Assembly: GCA_003990745.1 (NCBI GenBank)
Contig: RBNI01003754.1
Span: 1 to 15,274, forward strand
From: Jimgerdemannia flammicorona
Taxonomy: Eukaryota; Mucoromycota; Endogonomycetes; Endogonales; Endogonaceae
Direction: 5' to 3'
DNA: 15,274 bases
Positions within the stretch are counted from its first letter, which is position 1; each line of letters begins with the position of its first letter. A program made the position numbers and the translations under genes. Positions 1 through 9,603 of the stretch are shown here, in pieces. The notes below the pieces were generated by a model, which did not search any database, was not told where the DNA came from, and saw only the letters and a list, made by a program, of their open reading frames with translations.

Positions 1-1
1 A

Positions 2-17
2 GGGGGGCCCCCCCCCC
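2..17. repeat. G6C10 homopolymer junction at the window edge
   Basis: Six G are followed directly by ten C, giving a perfect 12-base palindrome at 2-13. On the LINE copy A strand this is part of a G-rich reading frame that is still open. The right edge of the window also ends in a run of G. These runs could be real or could mark places where an assembly stopped. Confidence 0.5.
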
Positions 18-401
18 TACCCCTATCTGATAAAAGGCCACTTTGTCCAACACTATCTCTACCCTCCCCCTGCTCAGTTTACAGATCCTTGCTACCAAGT
101 CACGATGCCATCCCCTCTGAGTACCCCAACCCACCCACCACCTAGTCAGCAGATCCCACAACAACTCCTCTCACTATAATACCTTCTCTTGTAGCTCCAT
201 CTGCTGCCCCTCCTCGAATACAAAAAGCCAATGTCCAGCCAGTCCCACCCACACTGCTACCACCCACCCTACAGTGAGCCAACTATCACCGACACCACCC
301 ACTAGCCAAGATCTCAAATCCTCCCAGCGTCCTCTCTCACTCACCAGCCAATGCTCCACACCCAGCCTATTCCCTATTTCTACCTAAAAGTCCCCCAAAA
401 C

Positions 402-475
402 CTCACACTCCCCCAACTAGTGTTCTGGCATCTGCACAAGCCCACCAGCTTGCCCAACATTGTAACACTCCTCAC
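402..475 (-). other. C-terminal CCHC zinc knuckle of LINE ORF2, copy A
   Basis: The reverse strand reads C-E-E-C, then 14 residues, then H, four residues and C, the same spacing as in copy B (C-x2-C-x14-H-x4-C). A knuckle like this closes ORF2 of many APE-type LINEs and is thought to help bind RNA. A stop (TAG) sits at the residue right after the His, where copy B has Trp. All four metal ligands are still encoded. Confidence 0.75.
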
Positions 476-3400
476 ACTCCAACTGGCCACCCTCCACCAG
501 GTGCCCAGTGCAGTAGTTCAATATGACATTCCTCCTCAGTATCCTCCACCAAACCACCCAGAACTTGGGAGAAAGTCACCTCTACACTTCAGCACTCTAT
601 GACCAGATACCTGCTCAGTCCCACTCCTTGCCAATCCCTGCTACCTGCCAGCCCCTCAGCCAAATATTCCATCCAAGGCTTTACTGACACTCCACTCCAT
701 CTCCAAGATCAAACTCAACAAGTGGAACACCCCCCAGGAGTAGTCTATTCCATTGCCACATACCAGAACTCCACATCATTGCCCCCTCATTGCCTAGCCA
801 GTGCAGGCCAATTCGGTGTGCTCCATCTACCACCCTCCATCAAAAACCCTTAAACCATAAGTGCCAATTTCCATTCAGCTCTACCAAAGAGAGCAGATCT
901 CCTAAGGACCCTTGAGGGGAGGTCCTCATCTCTCACACCTTCTGCATCAGTGGCACCCACCCCCCTCCCTGCAGTTCAGCAGCTCTCTTCAACCACCAGG
1001 CTCGAAGGCAGTGCAGCCTCTTAGGGAAATCCACAAGGCCAAGACCTCCCCTGACCACCGGAGTTGCAAGAGTGTCCCAGCTGACCTGAGATCTCCTCCC
1101 TGCCCAAATCCAATCTCTAGCCACCTTCATCAGCCTCTTCATCACCCATGCTGGGAAGTCTAGGGGATAGGCCATATATCATAGCTTGGGGAACCAGTAG
1201 ACATTCAGAATAGACACCTGCTCTGCCAGAGAGATACGGCAGCCTCCCCAACCTCGAAGTACCTCCCCCCAACTGGTCACCCTGCTCTCCCACCACACTC
1301 ATGGCAAGATAGAACTATATACAGAAAGATAGATACCCAGATACCACACCACCTCTCCTGAAGAGACAATTGTTCCAATGACATCCCCACCCACTAGTCC
1401 ATTCCCTAGCACCATTGTCTCACACTTATGCCAGTTGAGCTTTGCCCCATAGTGAGCCTCATACCATTCCACTGTCTCTTTAAGTGCCTCAACATCTGCC
1501 ACTGACCCAAGTCCAACCACCATATCATCAGCAAAGGCCCCCACATTTCACACTATACCATAAATCGAGAGCCCTGCCACCTCCTAATGAATCCTATCCA
1601 TCAAAGGCTCTAATGAAAGGGTATATAGAACAGGAGACAGAGGGTCCCCCTGAGGAACTCCTCTTCTCAAGGAAAACACCAGACCTTAGTGACCATTATA
1701 CATCAGTGCTGCCCAACTGCTATCTAGCAAATTCAACATAGAAGCCTGAAATCTTAAGGGAACACCAATTCTATCCAACACCTTGCTCAGCCAAACCCTC
1801 TGTACATAGTCATAGACCTTCTCCTGGTCCAAAAAGACCAACCTTCCATCCAGTCCACATGCCCCAGCCCCTTCAATGACACTATGCACCCATGCAGTCC
1901 CATCTCTTATAAGTCTGCCCCCAACAAAGCCCCTCTGCTCCTCCCCTAACACCTGTTGGGCAACCTTCTGCAGCCTTGTGACAATCACCTTAGTCACCAT
2001 CTTTCTGTCCATATCCAGAAGCATGATCAGTCTCCAATTCTTCCAGTCTTCCCTCCTCTCCTTATCTTTGTACAATAAGGCCACCAACCCAAAGTCCTGC
2101 TCTCCAACCCACTCACCACTCTGAAGGACATGGTCACAGAGAGCAGCCATCTCACCCAAACTCCAGGGACCTTAACCATCTTCTTCCAGAAGTCCCACAG
2201 CAACCCATCCTCCCCTGGTGCTATTCCCAGCTTAGTTGCTGCAAGGACACTCTGGATCTCCTCTCCTTGTACTGGTAAGATCAAGTCACCTAGTCCCTCC
2301 ACTCGCAGCAGCCCCCACTCCTCTAGTATATCTTCAATTGTCTCCTCATCAGCACCCCCTTCCCCCTTACTCCACAAACCCTGCCATCTCTCCTTCAAAA
2401 CTCCTAGGATTTGTTGTGTGTTATGTACCATATCCCCCTCAGCATCTAAGACCCCATCCCACCTATGTCTCACTCTCCTAGCTTTAAGGAGCCTTGATAA
2501 GTGTCTATTAGGCCACTCACCCTCCTCAAGCCCTTGCCACCATAGTCTAGCAGCCATTCCCTACATATGAGCCTCCTCCTTCTCTCGCAACACCTGTTGC
2601 AGTTCCACTATCTCCAATTTTGCCCACTCTGTCCTCCAATCCTCCACCCCAACAGAAGTAAGCAAATCCACCCAATCCATTGCAATCTCCTCAGCCTGCT
2701 GGAAGCACACCTCATACACTTTCTCCTCTATCGCCCTACTTCTCTACCCACTCTACCCCAATAGCCTCTTGTAGCCTCTTTCAATCTCATCCAATGGACA
2801 CCTACAGACAAACCCTCCTACTTCTAGGTAGAAACCTTTGCCTGAATGTCCTCCGCCCATGGGTTCCACAACATCTTCTCAGCCATCAGAGAGGAGTTAA
2901 GGCACCAATGTCTGGGTCCATCTCTACTCCCCCCAAACTGTCCCTGCCCCAAAAGTCCCCAGTGATCTGACCATGGGCACCACACCACCTCCAATGACTT
3001 CCAAACATCGGAACCCCAACATTCGGCTGTCAGAATCCAATCAATCCTTATACCCAAGTCATTTACCCAATGCATGTAGACCCTGGTATTGCCTCACCAT
3101 TTTCTGCCCATATCCCCTAATAGGCTCAAATTCTCTACTTCCTCCCAAGCATCCAGACCTCCACTTCTCCCCCCTGTATTCCTCCCTCCATTGGTTCTGT
3201 CCAGATGCTGATCCCGAACCATATTAAAGTCCCCACCAAGAACATCAACCTCTTCCTCTAGGAGAATACCCTCCTCTAGTAACTCCTTAATCCACGCAGT
3301 CCTCTTGCCCCTAACTGCTGGACAGTAGCAAGATCTAACCCTCACTGACTCCCATCCTAGCTGACTCCAATCCCCCCAGACCAAGCGATCACCCCAGCTC

Positions 3401-3642
3401 CTAATTTCCCCCAAGTCTCCTCTACCCTTTTTTACCAGAATTGCCACTTTTCCAAACCAAGCAGTAGCCCCACTCCATTCCCTAGTCCACTCTACCCAAT
3501 CATCCTCATCCTCACATCACACATCCTGTAGTAAAAAGAGATCAGCCTCCAATCCCTTGAGCCAAGTAAAAATGTTCCTATGCCACCCAGCTCTTCTTAA
3601 TCTATTCACATTAAAAGAGAAAATTTTGATTATACTGTTCAT

Positions 3643-3673
3643 AGGAAATAATGTTATATTATGATCCCATCCT
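3643..3673 (-). other. ORF1-ORF2 spacer of LINE copy A
   Basis: This 31-base AT-rich spacer lies between the ORF1 terminal stop and the ORF2 ATG. The equivalent spacer in copy B is 34 bases long. The matching length supports the choice of the ORF1 end and ORF2 start in both copies. ORF2 would need reinitiation or internal initiation from the element RNA. I see no recognisable signal. Confidence 0.55.
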
Positions 3674-5701
3674 CTACAAGTCCGCAGTCAGCTCCTCCTG
3701 CACCAAGTCCAGGTCATGTTCTGTAGCTAGTTTCTTTTCCCCAGCCTCCTGTGCCTCTAGCCCTCCCAGAAGTTCCACCATTGCCCCATCTTCTCTCTCC
3801 TCAAAATCCTCACGATAATCCAGACAGGCCTCCTGCCTGAGCTGCAAACCATGATGCTCTGCCCAACAGTAGGTAGCCCATTCACTAGCAACAACCCCCA
3901 GCTTTGCCTTCTACACCTCATCAACCTCATATCCCTCCTCTTCCAGGAAGATCGCAAGAATCTCCACCTTCAGTGCCTCCATTACTCCATCTCCATATAG
4001 AATTCATACCCAATACTCCTCAGGTATGACATGCAAGTCCACTTCTCCCAACTCCTCAGCTGCGAGGTTGTCCATCACCTTGCTCATCCATAGCAGGTTC
4101 CCCACCTCCTTCCCTTCTGGAGTTCCAGGCCTCCCTGCATCCAACATCATGGTATCAGCTCCTACACTGGCAGCCTCATCCCACTCCTCCTCTGGGACAT
4201 CCACCAGCTCATCCTTGCCAACCACCACCACCTGTCCCCCTTTCGCCACATTGGGAACTCCAAAGTGTACTCGCTGGGCCCCCTTTATCAGCATATCTTC
4301 CACTGCCCCTCTCTTTGCCACCAGGCCCCTTCTAATAAGAGGGGGGGGGGTGGCATCCAACTCCTGCTCCCAGACTTCGAATGTACCACCTGCATATGGG
4401 TCCTTGGTCAGCACCTTCACAGCCCCTTCCTTGTTTGCCTCTATCTCCCCTCCTCCTTTACTAGCCCAGACACTGGCTTCAGCACCCCCAGTCTTCTCAG
4501 TCCTATCCACTGTCTTCTTAGCCCCACCACTCATACTTGCCAACAGCTCTCTCTGCTGCCTATGCCCCTGGGCCTGCTCCCACTGTCCCTTGTCAGTTCG
4601 AATTCTCTTTTCATCAACTATCTCCAGATGTCTCATCTCCTCATACAATTTCCAGGCCTTCGCCCTCCTCTCAACTACACCACTCAACTCCTCCAGTGCC
4701 TTCAACAAGTCCTCTTCCTCCTCTTCACTCCCTCTCACCCTTGACATCTTACAGACAAAGGCCCCCCACATCAATACTGAGGGCCAGTCGCTCATCTTCT
4801 CTGTGGCCTCCCTACCTACCAGTCTAATCCTCACATCCATATCATCAGTTTGAATAGAGGTCCCCTCCCACACCTGGAAACTGATATCCACTACATCACT
4901 ATACTCTGCCATTACCTCCTCCACCCTCCTCCTAGTCTCCTCTTTTATCACAGTAGGCACCTCCTTCACCAGCAGCTGCACCACCCTGGGGTCCCACCTC
5001 AGGCAGCTCATCATAGGAACCATCACCTTGCCAACTGTCACTCCAGTCTTCATCGCCTCTTCCAGTGGGCCCGCCTCCTCAAAGCCCACCTCGACACCCT
5101 CCAGGTCTTTCAAGAACTTCACTAAGGCAGCCCTAGCCACCTGCTTCGAGACAAGCCCCAAGACCATCCTTGCCATCACTGCCAAGCCACAGAAGCATAG
5201 TGTCACCACAAACTCCAAGATCGACTTCCTGAGTAATGGTGCTACTGCCAGCCCCATTATACTATCAGCCAGGTCCCCCTTCCGCATCAGGGCCCCCTGC
5301 CCCATACCTCCATCAGCTGTCACATCTCTTTTTTTTTCCTGATTACCCATCACACTACCATCAGCAGTCCCAACCCCAGCCACAGTACTTCCAGCATCTA
5401 TGCTTGCATCCCCCCTCTGAGTACTGCCCCCCCTCCCTAGGCTCACCTTGCCCTTCCCTACCACAGTACCAGCCCTAGACCCAGCCGGCCACCCACTCCT
5501 CTTTACCTTATCTGTAAAGCTAGAGGGGCCCAGCCTCCCCCCACTGCTACCAGCCACTGACCCACTACCAGAACTCTCACCACCCTTCGACCCTCCAAAG
5601 GCTCCCATCCCCAGGCCATAACCCCTCCGGACTTGCTGCCAGCCAAAAGCCCCAGGTCTACCCAATCCAGCACATCCATCAGAACTCTTGCTTGATGACA
5701 T
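3674..5701 (-). pseudogene. LINE ORF1 protein (RRM-like RNA-binding), copy A, nearly intact
   Basis: LINE ORF1 proteins bind the element RNA and form the retrotransposition particle. The start is taken at the Met at 5701 because from there the protein aligns without gaps with copy B ORF1, sharing an N-terminal G-AF-WQ-V pattern. The frame is open for 565 codons to a TGA at 4006-4004. It then continues, still similar to copy B, through a TAG at 3913-3911 to a TAG at 3676-3674, giving about 675 codons in all. Regions in order: Gly/Ser-rich segment (residues 10-60); FTDKV (62-66); conserved DVTADGG (126-132); a first RRM-like module (about 165-232); a second with the PRVV and MDV strands (about 240-312); an acidic, probably helical region after about 325. 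I see no CCHC finger, which many ORF1 proteins have. The domain assignment is by pattern and not by search. The frame may extend upstream to 5848, but that part does not match copy B. Confidence 0.82.
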
Positions 5702-5899
5702 TTGTATAATACCTTTCCTCCGCTTTGTGTTGAAAACTGTTGCTTGAAGTTTGTATATTGTGAATTGTATAGGAGAAAGGTGGGACAAGGCTTCTTCACC
5801 CAAACAGAAATATATCCCTTGTCTACTCTCCCCCCAACTTATGATCAAGATGGGTACTGATTCTCAAAACAACAGGAGATAAATAGCTAGGAATATCAT
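5702..5899. other. Junction between LINE copy A and the gypsy body; possible LTR or 5' UTR remnant
   Basis: This stretch of about 200 bases is AT-richer and lacks the strong C-bias of the LINE next to it. It is not clearly similar to the bases upstream of the copy B ORF1. Read on the plus strand, it starts near 5727 with TGTGTTG and runs to a TGG near 5851, which would fit the 3' part of a 5' LTR followed by a primer-binding site. This is weak, because no second LTR copy is present for comparison. It could equally be the 5' UTR of LINE copy A. The minus frame of ORF1 is open across it to 5848. Confidence 0.3.
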
Positions 5900-7119
5900 T
5901 TCCGAGCAATGGGATATTGCAACCATGGAAGACACCCAGACTGCCAAGACTGCAGGTATTAGAAGATCCACCTCAGCCATGATGTTGTAGTCCACACTTT
6001 GAAGAGAGGAGAGAACCAAAGCCAGATCCAAAAAAGCCAGACCAAGAAGCCAGGAAGAAGAATCCTCAAAATCTATGATTTGGGAGAAGACATCCTAGCT
6101 CTCATCAGACATGCAACCTGCCAAGGATGGGCAGAAGATGCCACCAACTTCATGGAAACCCTAGACCCTATATGAAGAAGAGGAATTAACTACCTCCAAG
6201 ACCCTTCCACTGAAGCCAGATGGCCACACTATAACCTTAGAGCTTGGAGGCTCTCTGCTAGTAGAGCTTCAGCCTTAGAAAAGCCTGAACTCAGCAAGGA
6301 TATTGTCTAGTATGCCCTGCTGCACCCCAAGGCCAAACCCCCGACCAAAGTCCATCCAGAGGATATAGGATATGATCTTCACAGCCTGGAGGATGAATCT
6401 ATCAAGCCCAGAAAAACATTTATGATCAGAACTAAACTAGCCATACAGCTACCCCATGGAGCTTACATCTAACTGACCTCAAGGTCTGGACTTGCCAGAT
6501 AAGGAATAACCATAGAAGGAGGAACTATTGACCCAGGATATATATGTGAAATCAAGGTTATCCTACATAACAGTAGTGCAGAATGGCACTGAATCATTAG
6601 AGGATAGAAGATTGCCCAAGCAGTCTTCATGAAGATCAGAACCCCACAATTACAGGAAGTGTCCGAACTGACTGAAGGAACAAGACAAGCCAAAGGATTT
6701 GGAAGCTCAGACAAGAAAGAAGTACATCTCCTTCAAGTCAACCACCTCAAGAAGAATGCCCCCCAGCAAGTATACCACCAACCAGTCAGACTGCACAAGA
6801 ACCTTATCCTGGAGCCTGGAGAACAAACCACCTTCGAAATCTTTACACCACCCAACCCCAGAAACCTTTTCTTTGAACCCAAGGAAGATATCCCACACCT
6901 GCACATAGAAGAACACACATTCCCTGATAAGATGAACCCAGTATACTCCTGAGCAACCAACCAAAGTTGGGAAACCATCATCTTGCCGAAAGGAACCATC
7001 ATAGGATACCTGGTACCTTTTCTTAACCGAACTCATAGGGAAGTTTATGAACTAAACCTATCAGGAAATGGCAAAAGGTCCCAGAAGAAAGGAAAGGCCC
7101 CTCTGCGACCCAGGAGACA
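5900..7119 (+). pseudogene. dUTPase domain and pre-RT linker of the gypsy polyprotein, degenerate
   Basis: A trimeric-type dUTPase hydrolyses dUTP to dUMP and keeps uracil out of newly made cDNA. One frame from about 5900 to 7119 carries all five family motifs: GYDLHS at 6368-6385; SRSGLA at 6479-6496; G-TIDPGY with catalytic Asp 6530-6532 and Tyr 6539-6541; RG-KIAQ at 6599-6619; and the Arg/Gly-rich P-loop-like tail with GFGSS at 6683-6709. The approach PKAKPPT just before motif 1 is also typical. Stops interrupt it at 5960, 6173, 6308, 6470, 6500, 6590, 6605 and 6950. Upstream is a short Cys/His cluster at 5918-5953. Downstream (6710-7119) is a beta-rich linker with LPKGT-IG-LVP, of the kind found between protease and reverse transcriptase in gypsy pol. 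I see no D[ST]G protease motif anywhere in this stretch. The frame ends at a TAA at 7121, where the next frame takes over. Confidence 0.82.
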
Positions 7120-8530
7120 GTAAAGCCTTCCACCAATATTGGGGAAGAATTGTCACCCCAACAACAGCAACAACAGCAACAACTAGTAGAACTCCTCAAC
7201 AAGTATCAAGATATCTTCACCACTGATTATGGCAACCTGCCATACAACCCATCATATCACCACAGCATAAATACAGGAAATGCAACACCCATCTGGCAGA
7301 AACCTTATAGAATACCCCATCACTTGAAAACATTTGAAAAGGAGCACATTCAAGAACTTTTAGACTATGGAGTCATTCAACCCTCTACCAGCCCTTGGGC
7401 CAGTCCTATACTTATTGTACTAAAGAAAGGAGGATAGAGACTCTGTGTGAATTACAGGAAACTCAATTCAGTCACTGAAAAGGATGCCTATCCTTTACCC
7501 AGAATTGATGACCTTTTGGATCAGTTACAAGATGCCAGATACTTCAGTAGTATGGACCTCTTCACAGGATTCCATGAGATCCCCATGGACCCCAAGGACA
7601 TTCAAAAGACCACCTTCCTTGCTCTAGGAAAACTGTTTGAGTACCTCTGAATGCCCTTTGGACTTTGCAATACACCCCCCACCTTCCAGAGGATGATGAA
7701 TTCAGTCTATGCCCCTTGGATCCACCACTGCCTGATCATATACATGGATGATTCCAACATCTATTCAGCAAATTTTGAAGAACACCTACACCACCTAGAG
7801 GAATTCTTCAAGCTCACTCGCAAAAACCACTTGAGACTAAATGCAAAGAAATGCTACTTTGGATAACAGAAATTGAATTCCTTGGATTCATAGTCTCAAA
7901 AGAAGGAACCCATACAGACTCAAAGAAAACTGAGAAGATCACCAATTGGCCAGTACCCAAGACCCCAAAGGAAATACTATCATTCCTGATGCTAGTATCC
8001 TACTACAGAAGATTCATTAAGAACTTTGCCCAAATCGCTGCCCCAATCCAAATCCTTCTCAAGAAAGGAGTACCATTCAATGGACAGAGTCACAAGAAAA
8101 AGCCTTCAAAGAACTCAAGAACCGCATGACCACAGCACCAATCCTTGTGCATCCAAACCTACAGAGGCCATTCATTTTGTATACAGATGCTTCTAAAGAT
8201 GGCCTCAGAGCAGTTCTGGCCCAAGAAGGATCTGATCAACATCACCATGTGATAGCTTATGCAAGTAGAGCTAACAATCAGCAGCAGATGAACTATGGTA
8301 GCACCAAACTGGAATACCTTGCAGTCATATGGGCAGTCACCCTGTTCAAGCATTACCTCATCGGAAAAAGATTCACTCTGATCACAGACCATGCAGCCCT
8401 CAAATGGTTATTCAACCACAAGGAATCCACTGGAATCCTAGCCCACTGAATCCTTATCCTTCAGGATTACAAAATCACCATTATCCACAAAGAAGGGAAA
8501 GCTCACAACAATGTTGATGTACTTTTCTGC
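7120..8530 (+). pseudogene. Reverse transcriptase and RNase H of the gypsy polyprotein, degenerate
   Basis: This part copies the element RNA into cDNA and degrades the RNA strand. After a Gln-rich stretch come the gypsy RT signatures: an IF...NLP start, SPWASPILIV, NYRKLN, YPLPRIDDLLD, YFSSMDL, MPFGL, and the active site YMDD at 7741-7752. Most Ty3/gypsy elements have a Leu or Val in the YxDD position, so Met is less usual. The thumb follows with EFLGFIVS and YYRRFI. RNase H (about 8080-8520) shows FILYTDAS, the Glu in KLEYLAV and ITDHAALKWL. TAG at 7435-7437 replaces the Trp usual before RLCVNYR. There are TGAs at 7648 and 8447, and frameshifts near 7860 and near 8078 just before WTESQEKAF. 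Downstream sequence leads into integrase. Confidence 0.9.
7150..7185 (+). repeat. CAA/CAG trinucleotide tract coding for polyglutamine
   Basis: An imperfect CAA/CAG run encodes eight successive glutamines between the pre-RT linker and the first RT residues. Its position at a domain boundary suggests a flexible spacer. Replication slippage here could also help explain why the frame changes just upstream, near 7120. Confidence 0.7.
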
Positions 8531-8539
8531 CAGCCCTAA

Positions 8540-9603
8540 TGAACCAGAAGAAGGGTGTCCTGAGGAACTATACTCTAAAGGAAGCTCCTCAGACCATCAA
8601 GGCACAAGAAGATCTCATCTGTAAAGAACATCAGAAAGCCCATCAAGGACAGACAAGTACAGAAGACAAGATTCGAGAACTGTATCAATACTGGCCCCAC
8701 CTCAGAACTCAAGTCTGAGACATTATCCAGAAATGTGACACTTGTCAGAAGTATCAAGGAAAAAAGAACTATCAAGCCCCTTTGCAACTAATTCTCCCAC
8801 CCACTCACATCTTTCAGAGATGGAGAGTAGATGTAATTAGACCCCTACCAGTTACACCAAGAAGAAAAAAAAATATCCTTATATTTGTAGAACATCTGAC
8901 CAAGTGGCCCAAGGCTTTTCTAATGGAAATTGCAGATGCGTTAACCAATGTAGGCCTTCTCCATGGACTCACACTCAGATATAGACCTCCAGAAGAACTC
9001 ATCTCTGACTGAGGCACAGAATTCATCAACAACATAATCACAAGTTATGCTTGAATTCACAAGATACATCTCAAATGGACTACTTCATACCACCCCTAGA
9101 CCAATAGCATGACAGAAAGGATGAACCAGACCATCAAGAAAGGACTTGCCCAAGTCAATTCTACCAATTAGGACCTCTGCTTACCTGAGATCCTATGGGA
9201 ATATCGAAACACCCCTGCTGCCTCCACCAAACAAAAGCCATTTGAAATGATGTTTGCTAAGAAAACCAGAACCACTGACCATGAGAACCTCGGAGACCTC
9301 CTCAAAAAGGAAGAATAGTTATATAATCAAGCCCAAGGTCAGATTATCAAAGCCCAAGAAAGACAAAAGAAGTATTATAACCAGAAACAGAAGGATCAGG
9401 AGATCAAGATTGGAGACCAAGTACTAGTTTGGAGAAGCATGATAGAAACAAACTTTGCTGCCAAACTGGAACCGAAATGGGAAGGATCTTATCTTATACA
9501 CAATAATAGAGAAACCAGCATCTATTTAAGAAGCATGGATGGATGAACCCTGAGAACACCAGTCCACATCAATCACCTCAAGATATACCTGCACAAACCA
9601 TGA
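8540..9603 (+). pseudogene. Integrase of the gypsy polyprotein, degenerate
   Basis: Integrase inserts the cDNA into the genome. The HHCC zinc domain is complete as H-x3-H-x30-C-x2-C (His at 8629 and 8641, Cys at 8734 and 8743). The catalytic core shows Asp at 8830-8832 (VDVI, with the usual following Gly changed to Arg), Asp at 9007-9009 (ISD) and Glu at 9115-9117 (TERMNQT), so all three DDE acids are present. The C-terminal part has VGD-like GDQVLVW, PKWEG and PVHINHLKIY, the GPY/F-type ending. I see no chromodomain. In-frame stops are at 8716, 9010, 9052, 9097, 9169, 9316 and 9544. The 9010 TGA falls where SDRG is usual. The frame ends at the TGA at 9601-9603, which overlaps the ATG of the next ORF. 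Confidence 0.9.

Larger units (their letters stand above)
1..3642 (-). pseudogene. LINE ORF2 (APE endonuclease + reverse transcriptase + CCHC), copy A, degenerate
   Basis: ORF2 nicks target DNA and reverse-transcribes the element RNA at the nick. The ATG at 3642-3640 gives a start like copy B (MNS, then FSFNVN). Endonuclease residues are seen at about 3642-2950: the N-terminal Asn, GGDFNM, RIDW and WSDHW. The reverse transcriptase runs from about 2560 to 1290, with LLYKDK, GFVGGRLIRDGTAW, LVFLDQEK, RGVPQGDPLSP and FADD (1535-1524). After it come a Trp-rich thumb/connector and a CxxC...H....C knuckle at about 475-402, then a further tail to position 1. Breaks include a TGA at 3519-3517 where copy B has Trp, a TGA near 3090, TAGs near 2830 and 2740, a TGA at 1181-1179 at the same site as copy B, and a stop at the Trp before the knuckle's last Cys. 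The frame changes between the endonuclease and about 2557, and again near 2165. Small open frames on this strand are pieces of this one gene. Confidence 0.88.
1..5701 (-). mobile_element. LINE (non-LTR retrotransposon) copy A, 3' end off the left edge
   Basis: This is a non-LTR retrotransposon with two ORFs separated by about 31 bases. ORF1 is RRM-like and RNA-binding; ORF2 carries an APE-type endonuclease, a reverse transcriptase with a FADD active site and a C-terminal CCHC knuckle. That is the architecture of the L1/Tx1/Tad1-like LINEs. The copy is close to full length at its 5' side. At the left edge the ORF2 frame is still open, so no 3' UTR, tail or target-site duplication can be seen. 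ORF2 has several stops and at least two frameshifts, so the copy cannot move on its own. It is collinear with copy B on the other strand. The exact 5' boundary is uncertain and lies somewhere between 5702 and about 5880. Confidence 0.9.

Noticed and set aside
351..2570. A series of short plus-strand open frames on the left side
   Set aside because: All are opposite the ORF2 remains of LINE copy A, whose endonuclease, RT and knuckle motifs are on the minus strand.
4026..4853. A 275-codon plus-strand open frame rich in Ser, Pro and Thr
   Set aside because: It lies exactly antisense to LINE copy A ORF1, which has clear similarity to copy B; the plus-strand frame is low-complexity and is a product of the skewed composition.
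6710..7119. A retroviral-type aspartic protease between dUTPase and RT
   Set aside because: No D[ST]G motif or flap pattern can be seen in the frame; the stretch looks like the usual pre-RT linker.
9543..9599. The ATG at 9543 as start of the small downstream ORF
   Set aside because: From 9543 to 9599 the bases encode the conserved end of integrase in another frame; the ATG at 9600 overlapping the integrase stop is the better start.
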